Source of the DNA: Aphanothece hegewaldii CCALA 016
GTDB taxonomy: Bacteria; Cyanobacteriota; Cyanobacteriia; Cyanobacteriales; Microcystaceae
DNA length: 44,743 nt
Direction: 5' to 3'
Assembly: GCF_003007785.1 (NCBI RefSeq)
Contig: NZ_PXOH01000035.1
Location: forward strand, 1 to 44,743
The notes below the pieces were generated by a model, which made no database searches, had not been told where the DNA came from, and saw only the letters and a program-made list of their open reading frames with translations. A program made the position numbers and the translations under genes. Shown in pieces: positions 16,377-23,780 of the stretch (position 1 is the first letter of the stretch; each line of letters opens with the position of its first letter).

Positions 16377-17624
16377 TCAGCAATTATTTTCTGCACTTTT
16401 AGGTAAATAGACAGTAAAAATACTTCCTTTTCCTAATTGACTACTAACTGAAATTGAGCCTTGATGATTTTGTGCAATCGCTTGGACAATCGCTAAACCT
16501 AAACCTGTTTTTTGCTGATCATAAGAACGAGCTTGATCAGCCCGCCAAAATCGTTCAAATACTTTTTTTAAATCCTCTGAAGTCATGCCAATCCCTGTAT
16601 CTTTGACTTGTATATAAACTTGCTCATCAATTGAATTAGCAATAATTTGTATTTCTCCATCTGGTAAAGTGTAATGAATTGCATTATCAATTAAATTCGT
16701 GAATAAACGTTTAATTTGATTAGCATCACCCGTAATTAATAAATTTTCGCTTATTTTTTCTTGTAACTTAATATTCTTGCTTTTTGCGTGAGGAGTATAA
16801 ATTTGAATTAATTCTTTTAAGATATTGGTTAAATTAAGGCATTCCCAATTGATTTCAGGCATTTGATCGGTACGAGCTAAAAAGAGTAAATCTTCAGTTA
16901 AACGAGTCATTTGGCTGGTAGCACTAGCAATCGCTTCAAATTTTTCTCGATCATTTTCTCGCATTCCTTCAGAATATTTTAAAGCAACCATTGTATTTGT
17001 TTTTATCGCCATTAAAGGACTTCGTAATTCATGAGAAGCATCGGCGGTAAACTGTTTTAATCTGGCAAAACTTTCTTCAATTGGCTGCATCGCTTGACGA
17101 GTTAGCCAAATTCCTCCTAAACTACTTAAAATTAAAGCTGTTAAAATGCCACTTCCCAAGCCAAAATCTAATTTTCTTAAGGTTTCATCGTATTCTTCTA
17201 AAGATTGACTAGCTCTGACATAACCAATCAATTGCCGTTCTTCATTCTCTAAAATAGGTAAAGTTACCGCAATTATTCGCTTCCCTTGTTTTTGAATCTG
17301 AATAGGTTCTTTAACAGAAAGTGGTAATTTAATAATGTTATTCCCAGTTTGATATATTAGTTGGTTTTGTGGCGTAAACCATTGTAAAGCTTGATGACGA
17401 GCTAATAAATCTCGTGAGATGAAATCATCTTCTATTTTTAACTTGCCATTTTCGTATTCAGAATTAGCGGCGGCTCCTTGCGCCAATGCTGTTAGTTTAT
17501 CTGACAGTTGTTGAATCAGACTTTGAGCGAAAATTAATCTGACTGAAACAGCAAAAATAGATAAGATAGTTGCTAATACACCTAGATATGACAACAACAA
17601 ACGATGTCGTATTTCTTGAAACAT
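16377..17624 (-). CDS. membrane sensor histidine kinase
   Basis: The 415-residue protein has TM1 (about 10-33), a periplasmic sensor of about 115 residues without Cys or a His cluster, TM2 (about 153-173) with a short HAMP-like link, the phosphorylation motif DASHELRSPLMAI, and an ATPase domain with NLIDNAIHY, DTGIGM and TGLGLAIV. It starts 3 bases after its response regulator and pairs with it. The lack of obvious metal ligands, and the neighbouring PepSY gene, suggest an envelope signal rather than direct metal sensing, but this is only inference. Confidence 0.92.
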   Translation of the reverse strand: MFQEIRHRLLLSYLGVLATILSIFAVSVRLIFAQSLIQQLSDKLTALAQGAAANSEYENGKLKIEDDFISRDLLARHQALQWFTPQNQLIYQTGNNIIKLPLSVKEPIQIQKQGKRIIAVTLPILENEERQLIGYVRASQSLEEYDETLRKLDFGLGSGILTALILSSLGGIWLTRQAMQPIEESFARLKQFTADASHELRSPLMAIKTNTMVALKYSEGMRENDREKFEAIASATSQMTRLTEDLLFLARTDQMPEINWECLNLTNILKELIQIYTPHAKSKNIKLQEKISENLLITGDANQIKRLFTNLIDNAIHYTLPDGEIQIIANSIDEQVYIQVKDTGIGMTSEDLKKVFERFWRADQARSYDQQKTGLGLAIVQAIAQNHQGSISVSSQLGKGSIFTVYLPKSAENNC

Positions 17625-17627
17625 ATT

Positions 17628-18302
17628 TTATTCTTTTTTCAAACGATAACCAATGCCATAAACTGTTTCAATTAAATTATCTAGACATCCTGCCAATTTC
17701 AATTTTTTTCGGAGATTAGTCAGATGAGTTTTAATCGTTTCTTCTCCTGAAAACTTATCTATTTCCCACAATTTATCAATGAGTAATGAGCGCGTTAAAA
17801 TTTGATTAGGATTTTTGAGAAAGCATTCCAATATCATATATTCTGTTGGAGTCAAGAGCAGTTTGTTATTGTTATATGTAGCTTGACAATTGCTCGGATC
17901 TAGTTGTAGTTCTCCATAACTCAAAATCGGCTGTCTCGTTTCTGAGCTTCTACGCGATAAAGCTCTAATTCTAGCGGCTAATTCTTCTAATTCAAAAGGT
18001 TTGATTAAATAATCGTCTGCTCCTGCATCCAGTCCAATTACTTTATCAGTTGTTGTATCTTTAGCGGTTAACATTAAAATAAAGCTTTGACAATTTTCCG
18101 AACGCAATTTTTTACACAAACTAATTCCATCTAATTTAGGTAACATTAAATCTAATAAGATTAGATCATATTGACTCGATTGAGCATAATTTAACCCTTC
18201 AAAACCATCAACAGCAAGATCTACAGCATGATTTTGATGTTTTAAGTCTTCTGCTAAAGGTTTAGCGATACGCAGATCATCTTCAATTATTAAAATTTTC
18301 AT
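17628..18302 (-). CDS. OmpR/PhoB-family response regulator
   Basis: This is a 224-residue regulator. The receiver domain (MKILIIEDDLRIAKPLAEDL) has the phospho-acceptor Asp in LILLDLMLPKLDG and Lys in LIKPFELEEL. A winged-helix output domain lies at about 128-224 (LTPTEYMILECFLKNP, VYGIGYRLKKE). It is the first gene of a leftward pair with the kinase. No TTTCAT box lies in its upstream region, so it does not seem to belong to the regulon of the 10634 regulator. Either of the two regulators could in principle bind the TTTCAT sites; the 10634 one is favoured because a box precedes its own gene. Confidence 0.92.
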   Translation of the reverse strand: MKILIIEDDLRIAKPLAEDLKHQNHAVDLAVDGFEGLNYAQSSQYDLILLDLMLPKLDGISLCKKLRSENCQSFILMLTAKDTTTDKVIGLDAGADDYLIKPFELEELAARIRALSRRSSETRQPILSYGELQLDPSNCQATYNNNKLLLTPTEYMILECFLKNPNQILTRSLLIDKLWEIDKFSGEETIKTHLTNLRKKLKLAGCLDNLIETVYGIGYRLKKE

Positions 18303-18340
18303 AGCTTGGCTGATTTTTTTCGCTCAATCAATCAACAATT

Positions 18341-18367
18341 GGGAAAAGAAGATTAATTCCTTTTCCC
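18341..18367 (-). terminator. possible terminator after copper-storage-like gene
   Basis: GGGAAAAG (18341-18348) and CTTTTCCC (18360-18367) form an 8-bp perfect stem with an 11-base loop, 16 bases beyond the stop of the leftward gene at 18383. The following minus-strand sequence is T-containing but has no clean T run, so the terminator call is tentative. Confidence 0.4.
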
Positions 18368-18382
18368 ATCTGATTCTTAATT

Positions 18383-18748
18383 TTAAGCCATGGCCATCGA
18401 CATTTGACGACAAGACTCAGCACATTGACGGCAAATTTGAGCGCAGGCTTTCATCTGAGCATCATCCCCCATTTTTTCACAGTCAGAGGCGCATTGTTCG
18501 CAAATCTCAGCACACACTCCACAGGTACGGTGATGAAAATGAGAACCCAGTAACATAAAGTCAGCACTCGTTTGACAGATTTCAGCACAGCTTAACATCA
18601 AACGGATATGATCAACTTCTGAGTGCATCCCACCTTTTTGTAAGCAGTAAGTAACAGTATTTAAACAGACGCTGTGACAATCTAGGCAATTTTGGATACA
18701 ATCTTGCATTTCTGGTTTAACTTGGGACAAAGTTAATTGATGAGTCAT
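18383..18748 (-). CDS. Cys-rich four-helix-bundle copper-binding protein (Csp-like)
   Basis: The 121-residue protein has no signal peptide and 16 cysteines spaced along four predicted helices (DCIQNCLDCHSVCLN, CAEICQ, CGVCAEICEQCASDC, ACAQICRQCAESC), plus several His and a Met-rich end (RQMSMAMA). This is the pattern of the four-helix copper storage proteins (DUF326/Csp), which bind many Cu(I) ions inside the bundle. Absence of a signal peptide fits the cytosolic Csp3 type. AGAGGA lies before the ATG. It is divergent from the copper chaperone/ATPase operon and would buffer cytosolic copper that the ATPase exports. Confidence 0.88.
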   Translation of the reverse strand: MTHQLTLSQVKPEMQDCIQNCLDCHSVCLNTVTYCLQKGGMHSEVDHIRLMLSCAEICQTSADFMLLGSHFHHRTCGVCAEICEQCASDCEKMGDDAQMKACAQICRQCAESCRQMSMAMA

Positions 18749-18882
18749 GATTATTTCCTCTTTAATTATTTAAGGTACTGTTGACAGAGCTTTTAACTCC
18801 GTGTCCTCATCCTAGTTAGACCTTGCTCTGATTACTTCTTTCTTTTGCCGTAATTCAACATTCTTACTATTGATAACCTCGA

Positions 18883-18915
18883 TTTCATCCTAATTTCATT
18901 TTTATCTGTAAGGCT
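18883..18915 (+). promoter_or_regulatory. TTTCAT direct-repeat box upstream of chaperone/Cu-ATPase operon
   Basis: TTTCAT-CCTAA-TTTCAT (18883-18899) faces the chaperone gene; AAGGCT (18910-18915) or TAAGGC one base earlier stands at the expected -10 distance but is a weak match. The MerR-type promoter of the same operon lies 60 bases further downstream, so the operon may have two metal-responsive inputs. Confidence 0.6.
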
Positions 18916-18974
18916 AAGGAGATTACTACTAATTAATCCATTTTTGCTTTTAAGAAAAAACTTCCCGTTACCCC

Positions 18975-19006
18975 TTGACTCTCCAGTTGGCTAGAGACTT
19001 TACCAT
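18975..19006 (+). promoter_or_regulatory. MerR-type promoter of the chaperone/Cu-ATPase operon
   Basis: TTGACT (18975-18980) and TACCAT (19001-19006) are 20 bp apart, with the dyad ACTCTCCAG-TTGG-CTAGAGACT between them (7 of 9 arm positions pair). The arms match those at 182-213. Transcription would start near 19013, leaving a short leader with AGGAG before ATG 19040. The regulator is probably the MerR gene at the end of this operon. Confidence 0.8.
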
Positions 19007-19039
19007 AAAATTAACCACTTTAGATAGGAGTTTAAAGCA

Positions 19040-19234
19040 ATGTCTTTTCAAGTTACCGTACCGAATATGGCTTGTTCTGCTTGTAGCGATACCATTACCA
19101 AAGCTATTCAAACTATAGATCCTAGTGCTAAAGTTAACGCTGATCCAAAAACAAAACTGGTTAGTGTTGACACCTTAGCCTCAGAAACCGAAATCAGACA
19201 AGCGATTACTACTGCTGGTTACACCATTGCCTAA
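19040..19234 (+). CDS. copZ: HMA-domain copper chaperone (CopZ/Atx1-like)
   Basis: The 64-residue protein is a single heavy-metal-associated domain with the metal loop MACSACSDTITKAI, which fits MxCxxC. A chaperone of this kind carries Cu(I) in the cytosol and hands it to the HMA domain of the ATPase encoded 12 bases downstream. The start is supported by AGGAG about 9 bases upstream. It is the first gene of an operon controlled by the MerR-type promoter at 18975-19006. Confidence 0.9.
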   Translation: MSFQVTVPNMACSACSDTITKAIQTIDPSAKVNADPKTKLVSVDTLASETEIRQAITTAGYTIA

Positions 19235-19246
19235 AAGAGGTGATTT

Positions 19247-21505
19247 ATGGAGAACACTACCTTGAAACTACGCGGGATGAGTTGCGCTTCCTGTGCGAGT
19301 AACATCGAAAATGCGATTCGTTCCGTTCCTGGTGTCGAAGCTTGTAACGTTAATTTTGGTGCCGAACAAGCAACTATCACCTATGATTCTAGCCGAACCA
19401 GCATTGCAGATATCCAAAGTGCAGTAGATGAAGCAGGATATTCAGCACAACCAATGCAAGATGATGTTCTTGCGCCAGAAGATGATACCGAAAAAAGCAC
19501 CCGACAAGCCGAAAATCGTGACTTAACTCGAAAAGTGTGGGTAAGTGGCATCATCAGCAGTATCCTCGTCATCGGTTCCCTACCTGCGATGACAGGTTTA
19601 GAGATTCCTTTGATCCCGATGTGGCTACATCATCCATTGTTACAGCTTATCCTAACCGCACCTGTCTTGTTTTGGGCAGGAAGTTTATTTTTTATCAATG
19701 CCTGGAAATCTCTGAAACGCCATACTGCGACGATGGATACTCTAGTGGCACTTGGTACAGGTGTTGCGTATCTCTATTCTCTGTTTCCGACTTTCTTCCC
19801 CGAATGGTTCATCCAACAAGGAATCAATCCTGATGTTTATTTTGAAGCAGCATCGGTAATCATTACCCTAATTTTACTCGGAAGACTTTTAGAAAACCGA
19901 GCTAAAGGACAAACCTCGGAAGCTATCCGTAAACTCATTGGTTTACAGGCAAAAACAGCGCGAGTGATCCGAAATGGTCAAGAAATCGATATTCCTATTG
20001 CTGAAGTAATTCTAAACGATATTATTCTTGTTCGTCCTGGTGAAAAGATTCCCGTTGATGGTGAGATTGTCGAAGGTTCCTCAACGATTGATGAATCAAT
20101 GGTTACAGGTGAAAGTCTTCCTGTGAAAAAACAATCAGGTGATGAAGTCATCGGGGCAACTTTCAATAAAACGGGTAGCTTTAAATTTAAAGCAACAAGA
20201 ATCGGGAAAGATACATTTTTAGCGCAAATTGTCAAGCTCGTCCAACAAGCTCAAGGCTCAAAAGCACCGATTCAAAGATTAGCAGATCAAGTAACAGGAT
20301 GGTTTGTCCCTGCTGTGATTGCGATTGCCATTGTCACTTTTATCATCTGGTTTAATTTGATGGGGAATGTAACACTCGCTCTAATTACTACCGTAGGTGT
20401 TTTAATTATCGCTTGCCCCTGTGCGCTTGGTTTAGCCACACCTACCTCGATTATGGTAGGAACGGGAAAAGGTGCGGAGAATGGAATACTGATTAAAGGT
20501 GCTGAAAGTCTGGAACTCGCCCATCAGATTCAAACGATCGTCTTGGATAAAACAGGCACGATTACCCAAGGTAAACCTACTGTGACCGATTTTATTACAG
20601 TTCGAGGTACAGCGAATCAAAATGAATTAAATCTTCTAAGTTTAGCGGGTTCAGTCGAACGAAATTCCGAACATCCTCTAGCCGAAGCCGTTGTACAGTA
20701 TGCCCAATCTCAACAAGTCACCTTAACTGATGTTCAATCTTTTGAAGCAGTTGCAGGAAGTGGCGTACAGGGTACTGTATCGAATAAATTAGTTCAAATT
20801 GGTACACAGAGATGGTTTAAGGAATTGGGGATAGAGACGAGTCGCTTACAGCAAGATTGGGATCGCTTAGAATCTATGGGTAAAACCGTTATCGGAATAG
20901 CGGTTGATGGACAAGTAGAAGCAATTATGGGGATAGCTGATGCTGTCAAACCCACTTCTGCCAATGCCATTCGGAACTTACAACGGATGGGTTTAGAAGT
21001 GGTGATGCTGACAGGTGATAACTATCGTACTGCTGAAGCAATTGGCGCAGAAGTCGGCATTAGAAGGATTTTTGCAGAAGTACGACCTGAGCAAAAAGCG
21101 GCACAAATCGAGACACTTCAACAAGAAGGAAAGAACGTCGCAATGGTGGGGGATGGTATTAATGATGCACCTGCACTCGCTCAAGCGGATGTCGGTATTG
21201 CTATTGGTACAGGTACCGATGTAGCGATTGCTGCTAGTGATATCACTTTAATCTCTGGTGATTTACAAAGTATCGTCACCGCGATTCAGTTATCACGGGT
21301 CACCATTTCAAATATTCGACAGAATCTCTTTTTTGCCTTTATTTACAATGTACTCGGTATCCCGATCGCTGCGGGGATTCTCTATCCCATTTCTGGATGG
21401 TTACTCAGTCCAATTATCGCAGGTGCAGCAATGGCTTTTAGTTCAGTTTCCGTAGTCACGAACGCGCTACGTTTACGAAATTTCCGTCCCAAAATCGTTC
21501 ATTAA
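19247..21505 (+). CDS. copA: Cu(I)-exporting P1B-1-type ATPase
   Basis: This 752-residue pump has one N-terminal HMA domain (GMSCASCASNIENAI at about 8-22), eight membrane helices, the actuator motif TGES, the transmembrane metal site CPCALGLATPTS, the phosphorylation site DKTGTITQGKP, the HP motif in SEHPLAEA and the hinge MVGDGINDAPALAQADVGIAIG. CPC with the HMA Cys pair is diagnostic of Cu(I)/Ag(I) transport. Cyanobacteria have plasma-membrane (CtaA-like, uptake to thylakoid) and export-type members; the resistance operon context favours export or detoxification. AAGAGG precedes the start. It is followed by a tiny membrane-peptide gene in the same operon. Confidence 0.95.
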   Translation: MENTTLKLRGMSCASCASNIENAIRSVPGVEACNVNFGAEQATITYDSSRTSIADIQSAVDEAGYSAQPMQDDVLAPEDDTEKSTRQAENRDLTRKVWVSGIISSILVIGSLPAMTGLEIPLIPMWLHHPLLQLILTAPVLFWAGSLFFINAWKSLKRHTATMDTLVALGTGVAYLYSLFPTFFPEWFIQQGINPDVYFEAASVIITLILLGRLLENRAKGQTSEAIRKLIGLQAKTARVIRNGQEIDIPIAEVILNDIILVRPGEKIPVDGEIVEGSSTIDESMVTGESLPVKKQSGDEVIGATFNKTGSFKFKATRIGKDTFLAQIVKLVQQAQGSKAPIQRLADQVTGWFVPAVIAIAIVTFIIWFNLMGNVTLALITTVGVLIIACPCALGLATPTSIMVGTGKGAENGILIKGAESLELAHQIQTIVLDKTGTITQGKPTVTDFITVRGTANQNELNLLSLAGSVERNSEHPLAEAVVQYAQSQQVTLTDVQSFEAVAGSGVQGTVSNKLVQIGTQRWFKELGIETSRLQQDWDRLESMGKTVIGIAVDGQVEAIMGIADAVKPTSANAIRNLQRMGLEVVMLTGDNYRTAEAIGAEVGIRRIFAEVRPEQKAAQIETLQQEGKNVAMVGDGINDAPALAQADVGIAIGTGTDVAIAASDITLISGDLQSIVTAIQLSRVTISNIRQNLFFAFIYNVLGIPIAAGILYPISGWLLSPIIAGAAMAFSSVSVVTNALRLRNFRPKIVH

Positions 21506-21522
21506 GAAAGGAGTTAAATAAA

Positions 21523-21603
21523 ATGCGGCAAAAAATTAGTTTCTTCGGGACATTATTAGGATTTGGTTTTCTAGTCGGTGCGATTTCGGGAGTAATTCTC
21601 TAA
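21523..21603 (+). CDS. 26-residue single-helix membrane peptide in the copper operon
   Basis: ATG 21523 is preceded by AAAGGAG (21506-21512) at good spacing and followed by 26 codons to TAA 21603. The peptide begins MRQKISFFGTLLGFGFLVG and is basic at the start, then hydrophobic and Gly-rich throughout, so it is one transmembrane helix. It sits between the ATPase (17 bases before) and the cupredoxin-like gene (11 bases after). The tight spacing and a clear ribosome site make translation likely. It may be a small regulatory subunit of the ATPase, comparable in kind to other tiny ATPase-associated peptides (inference). There are no metal ligands. Confidence 0.6.
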   Translation: MRQKISFFGTLLGFGFLVGAISGVIL

Positions 21604-21614
21604 GAGGTTAATAA

Positions 21615-22142
21615 ATGTTTAATCAGAAATTTATCATTGGAAGTATGGCAGGGATGGGATTTTTTCTAGGGATAAATTCAACTCAAGTAGTTGCTCAAAT
21701 GACCCATGAAGAAATGTTACCTTCTAACACTGAACAAAAGAATCAATTTCAAAAAGTCGAACAACCTTTATGGCTGAAAGGTGCTGTTACAGTAGGCGGT
21801 TTAGGATTGATCGGTCTTGAATTATGGTGGTTTCTTGGTAGTAAACCTCGTTCTCAAAAAGCTGAAACAAAACAAGGTATTCAGGAAGTAACAATTACCG
21901 TTGATGGTGGCTATGAACCGAATCAAGTCGTAGTCAATGCGGGGCAACCTGTACGACTCAATTTCTATCGGAAAGATCCGAGCAGTTGCTTAGAAGAAGT
22001 TCGCCTTCCTGATTTTCGGATTGCTCAAGAACTAACTTTAAATCGAGTTACTTCTATTGAATTTACCCCCGACAAACCAGGAATTTATCCCTTTAATTGT
22101 GGGATGAATATGTTTCGAGGTGTTATCGAAGTTAAAGCGTAA
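21615..22142 (+). CDS. membrane-anchored cupredoxin-like protein
   Basis: The product has 175 residues: an N-terminal signal peptide or anchor (about 1-27), a second membrane segment (about 55-73, AVTVGGLGLIGLELWWFLG), then a cupredoxin-like beta domain (about 88-175). The domain has possible copper ligands: Cys in PSSCLEEVRLP, and a C-terminal YPFNCGMNMFRGVIEV with Cys and two Met. This fits the one-domain cupredoxin found beside Cu/Ag ATPases (PF13473-like). The ligand set is unusual for electron transfer, so metal binding or delivery outside the membrane is more likely. AGAGG lies upstream. It is the fourth gene of the operon. Confidence 0.82.
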   Translation: MFNQKFIIGSMAGMGFFLGINSTQVVAQMTHEEMLPSNTEQKNQFQKVEQPLWLKGAVTVGGLGLIGLELWWFLGSKPRSQKAETKQGIQEVTITVDGGYEPNQVVVNAGQPVRLNFYRKDPSSCLEEVRLPDFRIAQELTLNRVTSIEFTPDKPGIYPFNCGMNMFRGVIEVKA

Positions 22143-22165
22143 TTAGATTTGATGAGGAACTAGAT

Positions 22166-22576
22166 ATGTTAGCACAAGAATCACTAAAACAGATCGGTTT
22201 AGTCGCTAAAGAAAGTAGCGTACCGATTAAAACAATCCGCTACTACGAAGAATTAGGTTTGCTCAAAGCTTCAGGCAGAACAGAAGGAGGGTATCGATTA
22301 TTTGATTCTGATGTATTTTCACGCCTTAACTTTATCAAACGCGCTCAAAAATTGGGCTTAAGTTTATCAGAAATCAAAGAGTTTTTAGAGGTTCATGATG
22401 GAGGACATTTACCTTGTGACCAAGTAAAAATAAAATTAAGTGAAAAAATCGCCGAAATTGAGCAGCAAATCGAACAACTTCAAATTCTCAAACGGGAATT
22501 GCAAGGATTACTCGACAGAGAAGATCTTGCTCAAGATGATGAAGCCTTAATTTGTCCGATTATCGAAGGAAATTAA
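22166..22576 (+). CDS. MerR-family metal-responsive regulator (CueR/ZntR-like)
   Basis: The 136-residue protein has an N-terminal helix-turn-helix (IGLVAKESSVPIKTIRYYEE), then a wing and GYRLFDSDVFSRLNFIKRAQ, a long dimerisation helix (about 88-118), and possible metal ligands C84 (LPCDQVK), H77/H81 and C130 (ICPIIEGN). The Cys near the start of the dimer helix and a C-terminal Cys are usual for metal-sensing MerR proteins, and this pair points to Cu(I)/Ag(I) or Zn-type sensing without deciding between them. It is the last gene of the operon and probably regulates it through the 20-bp-spaced promoter at 18975-19006, as well as the one at 182-213. It ends 7 bases from the end of coaR (convergent). 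Confidence 0.9.
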   Translation: MLAQESLKQIGLVAKESSVPIKTIRYYEELGLLKASGRTEGGYRLFDSDVFSRLNFIKRAQKLGLSLSEIKEFLEVHDGGHLPCDQVKIKLSEKIAEIEQQIEQLQILKRELQGLLDREDLAQDDEALICPIIEGN

Positions 22577-22583
22577 CACTCAC

Positions 22584-23696
22584 TTACAAAGATTGAAGAT
22601 AGCAGTGACAATTGGGTTTGTCGATGAGAGATTTAGCCAAAGCATTAATTACAACAGCCGCTAAAAGCCCTCCTCCCATTGTTCTTTCAATCGTAATATA
22701 GGGAATCCCAGAACGGATTAATCGGCGTTTAGCGGCGGGAGCATGGCTAAAACCAATGGGCATCGCCACTACTAAAGCAGGTTGAATTTGGTGTAAAGAA
22801 ATTGCTTCACAAATCTTCATCAGAACTGATGGAGCATAACCAACAATTAAGATCGATTGAGGGGGAATTTTTTCTAAGTTTTCGACCCAGGTGGATTGTT
22901 GCCAGAATGCTTGCTCGGCTTCTACGACATCAGTAACATGAGGATCATTAATTAAGGTTGTAACCTGACATTTCAAATGAGCTAATCGAGTTTGATCGAG
23001 CGTCGCAGTGACAGCAGGTACATCGCCCACAATCTGACACTGAGCGAGCATTGCATGACGAGCAGCAGCGATCGCATCACGACTCAACCGAACAAAATTT
23101 ATGATACTAACATCACCGCAAGCTAAAACCAATTGAGAAAGCAGATCGATTTCGATTTCCGAGCGATCGCAAAGTTCAGGTAGCAAGTGTTGTAAAGATT
23201 CTTTAAAATCTTCAGGATGAGAAGATACAGCAGCATCCAAATTTTGCCATAGTTGCTCTAGCCCTTCTAAGCTATCTTGTGTTTCTACTTCGAGTAGCCT
23301 GAGATGTGCTAATAAGTTAGCTTGTAGAGTTTGACAATGTTCATCTCGTCCTAAAATTCCTTCTAAAGCAGTAGCCGTTTGGCGAAGTCGAGAAATCTGG
23401 CTAATCACTGCTTGATATTGCTGCTGTAGCTGCGTCATCAATGTTGGATTAACTTCTGTCTCTGAGTCGTTGGTGAGTAACTGTTGAATATGCGACAACT
23501 GAAATCCTTGTTCTTTGAGGGCAACAATTCGCTTTAAGCGTTGAGCATCCTGTTGAGTATAAAGCCGATAATTTCCTGACGAACGTTGTGCGGGTGGCAT
23601 CAACCCTAAAGTGTGATAGTGACGTACCATTCGAGGCGTTACCTTCCCCCCGACGTTTTTGGTGAGTTCTTTAATCGTTAAATACTGGTCTTTCAT
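22584..23696 (-). CDS. coaR: CoaR cobalt-responsive regulator
   Basis: The 370-residue protein has a MerR-type helix-turn-helix at about 1-75 (LTIKELTKNVGGKVTPRMVR, GNYRLYTQQDAQRLKRIVAL), a helical linker, and a C-terminal domain of precorrin-8X methylmutase (CobH/CbiC) type at about 170-360 (GDVPAVTATLDQTRL, ESILIVGYAPSVL-like and PIGFSHAPAAKRRL). It ends NCHCYLQSL, retaining the Cys-His-Cys motif known to be needed for cobalt response in CoaR. The family activates the divergent cobalt ATPase gene when cobalt is high. It is divergent from coaT with 84 bases between the starts. Confidence 0.93.
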   Translation of the reverse strand: MKDQYLTIKELTKNVGGKVTPRMVRHYHTLGLMPPAQRSSGNYRLYTQQDAQRLKRIVALKEQGFQLSHIQQLLTNDSETEVNPTLMTQLQQQYQAVISQISRLRQTATALEGILGRDEHCQTLQANLLAHLRLLEVETQDSLEGLEQLWQNLDAAVSSHPEDFKESLQHLLPELCDRSEIEIDLLSQLVLACGDVSIINFVRLSRDAIAAARHAMLAQCQIVGDVPAVTATLDQTRLAHLKCQVTTLINDPHVTDVVEAEQAFWQQSTWVENLEKIPPQSILIVGYAPSVLMKICEAISLHQIQPALVVAMPIGFSHAPAAKRRLIRSGIPYITIERTMGGGLLAAVVINALAKSLIDKPNCHCYLQSL

Positions 23697-23719
23697 TCTT
23701 ATTATTTTAGTGAATTAGG

Positions 23720-23751
23720 TTGACATTAACACTAATGTCAATGTGTAAAGT
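23720..23751 (+). promoter_or_regulatory. CoaR operator and coaT promoter
   Basis: TTGACA (23720-23725) and TAAAGT (23746-23751) are 20 bp apart, and a dyad with perfect 9-bp arms, TTGACATTA-ACAC-TAATGTCAA (23720-23741), covers the -35 and spacer. This is the MerR-family arrangement described for cyanobacterial coaT promoters. It lies 30 bases before the coaT start and in the leader of coaR. Confidence 0.88.
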
Positions 23752-23780
23752 GAAAGTGTTAATCAGGCTTAATTATTACC

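Noticed and set aside
23700..23780. Cobalamin riboswitch in the coaT leader
   Set aside because: The gap of 84 bases is fully used by the operator and promoter; no B12-box sequence is visible and the leader is too short.
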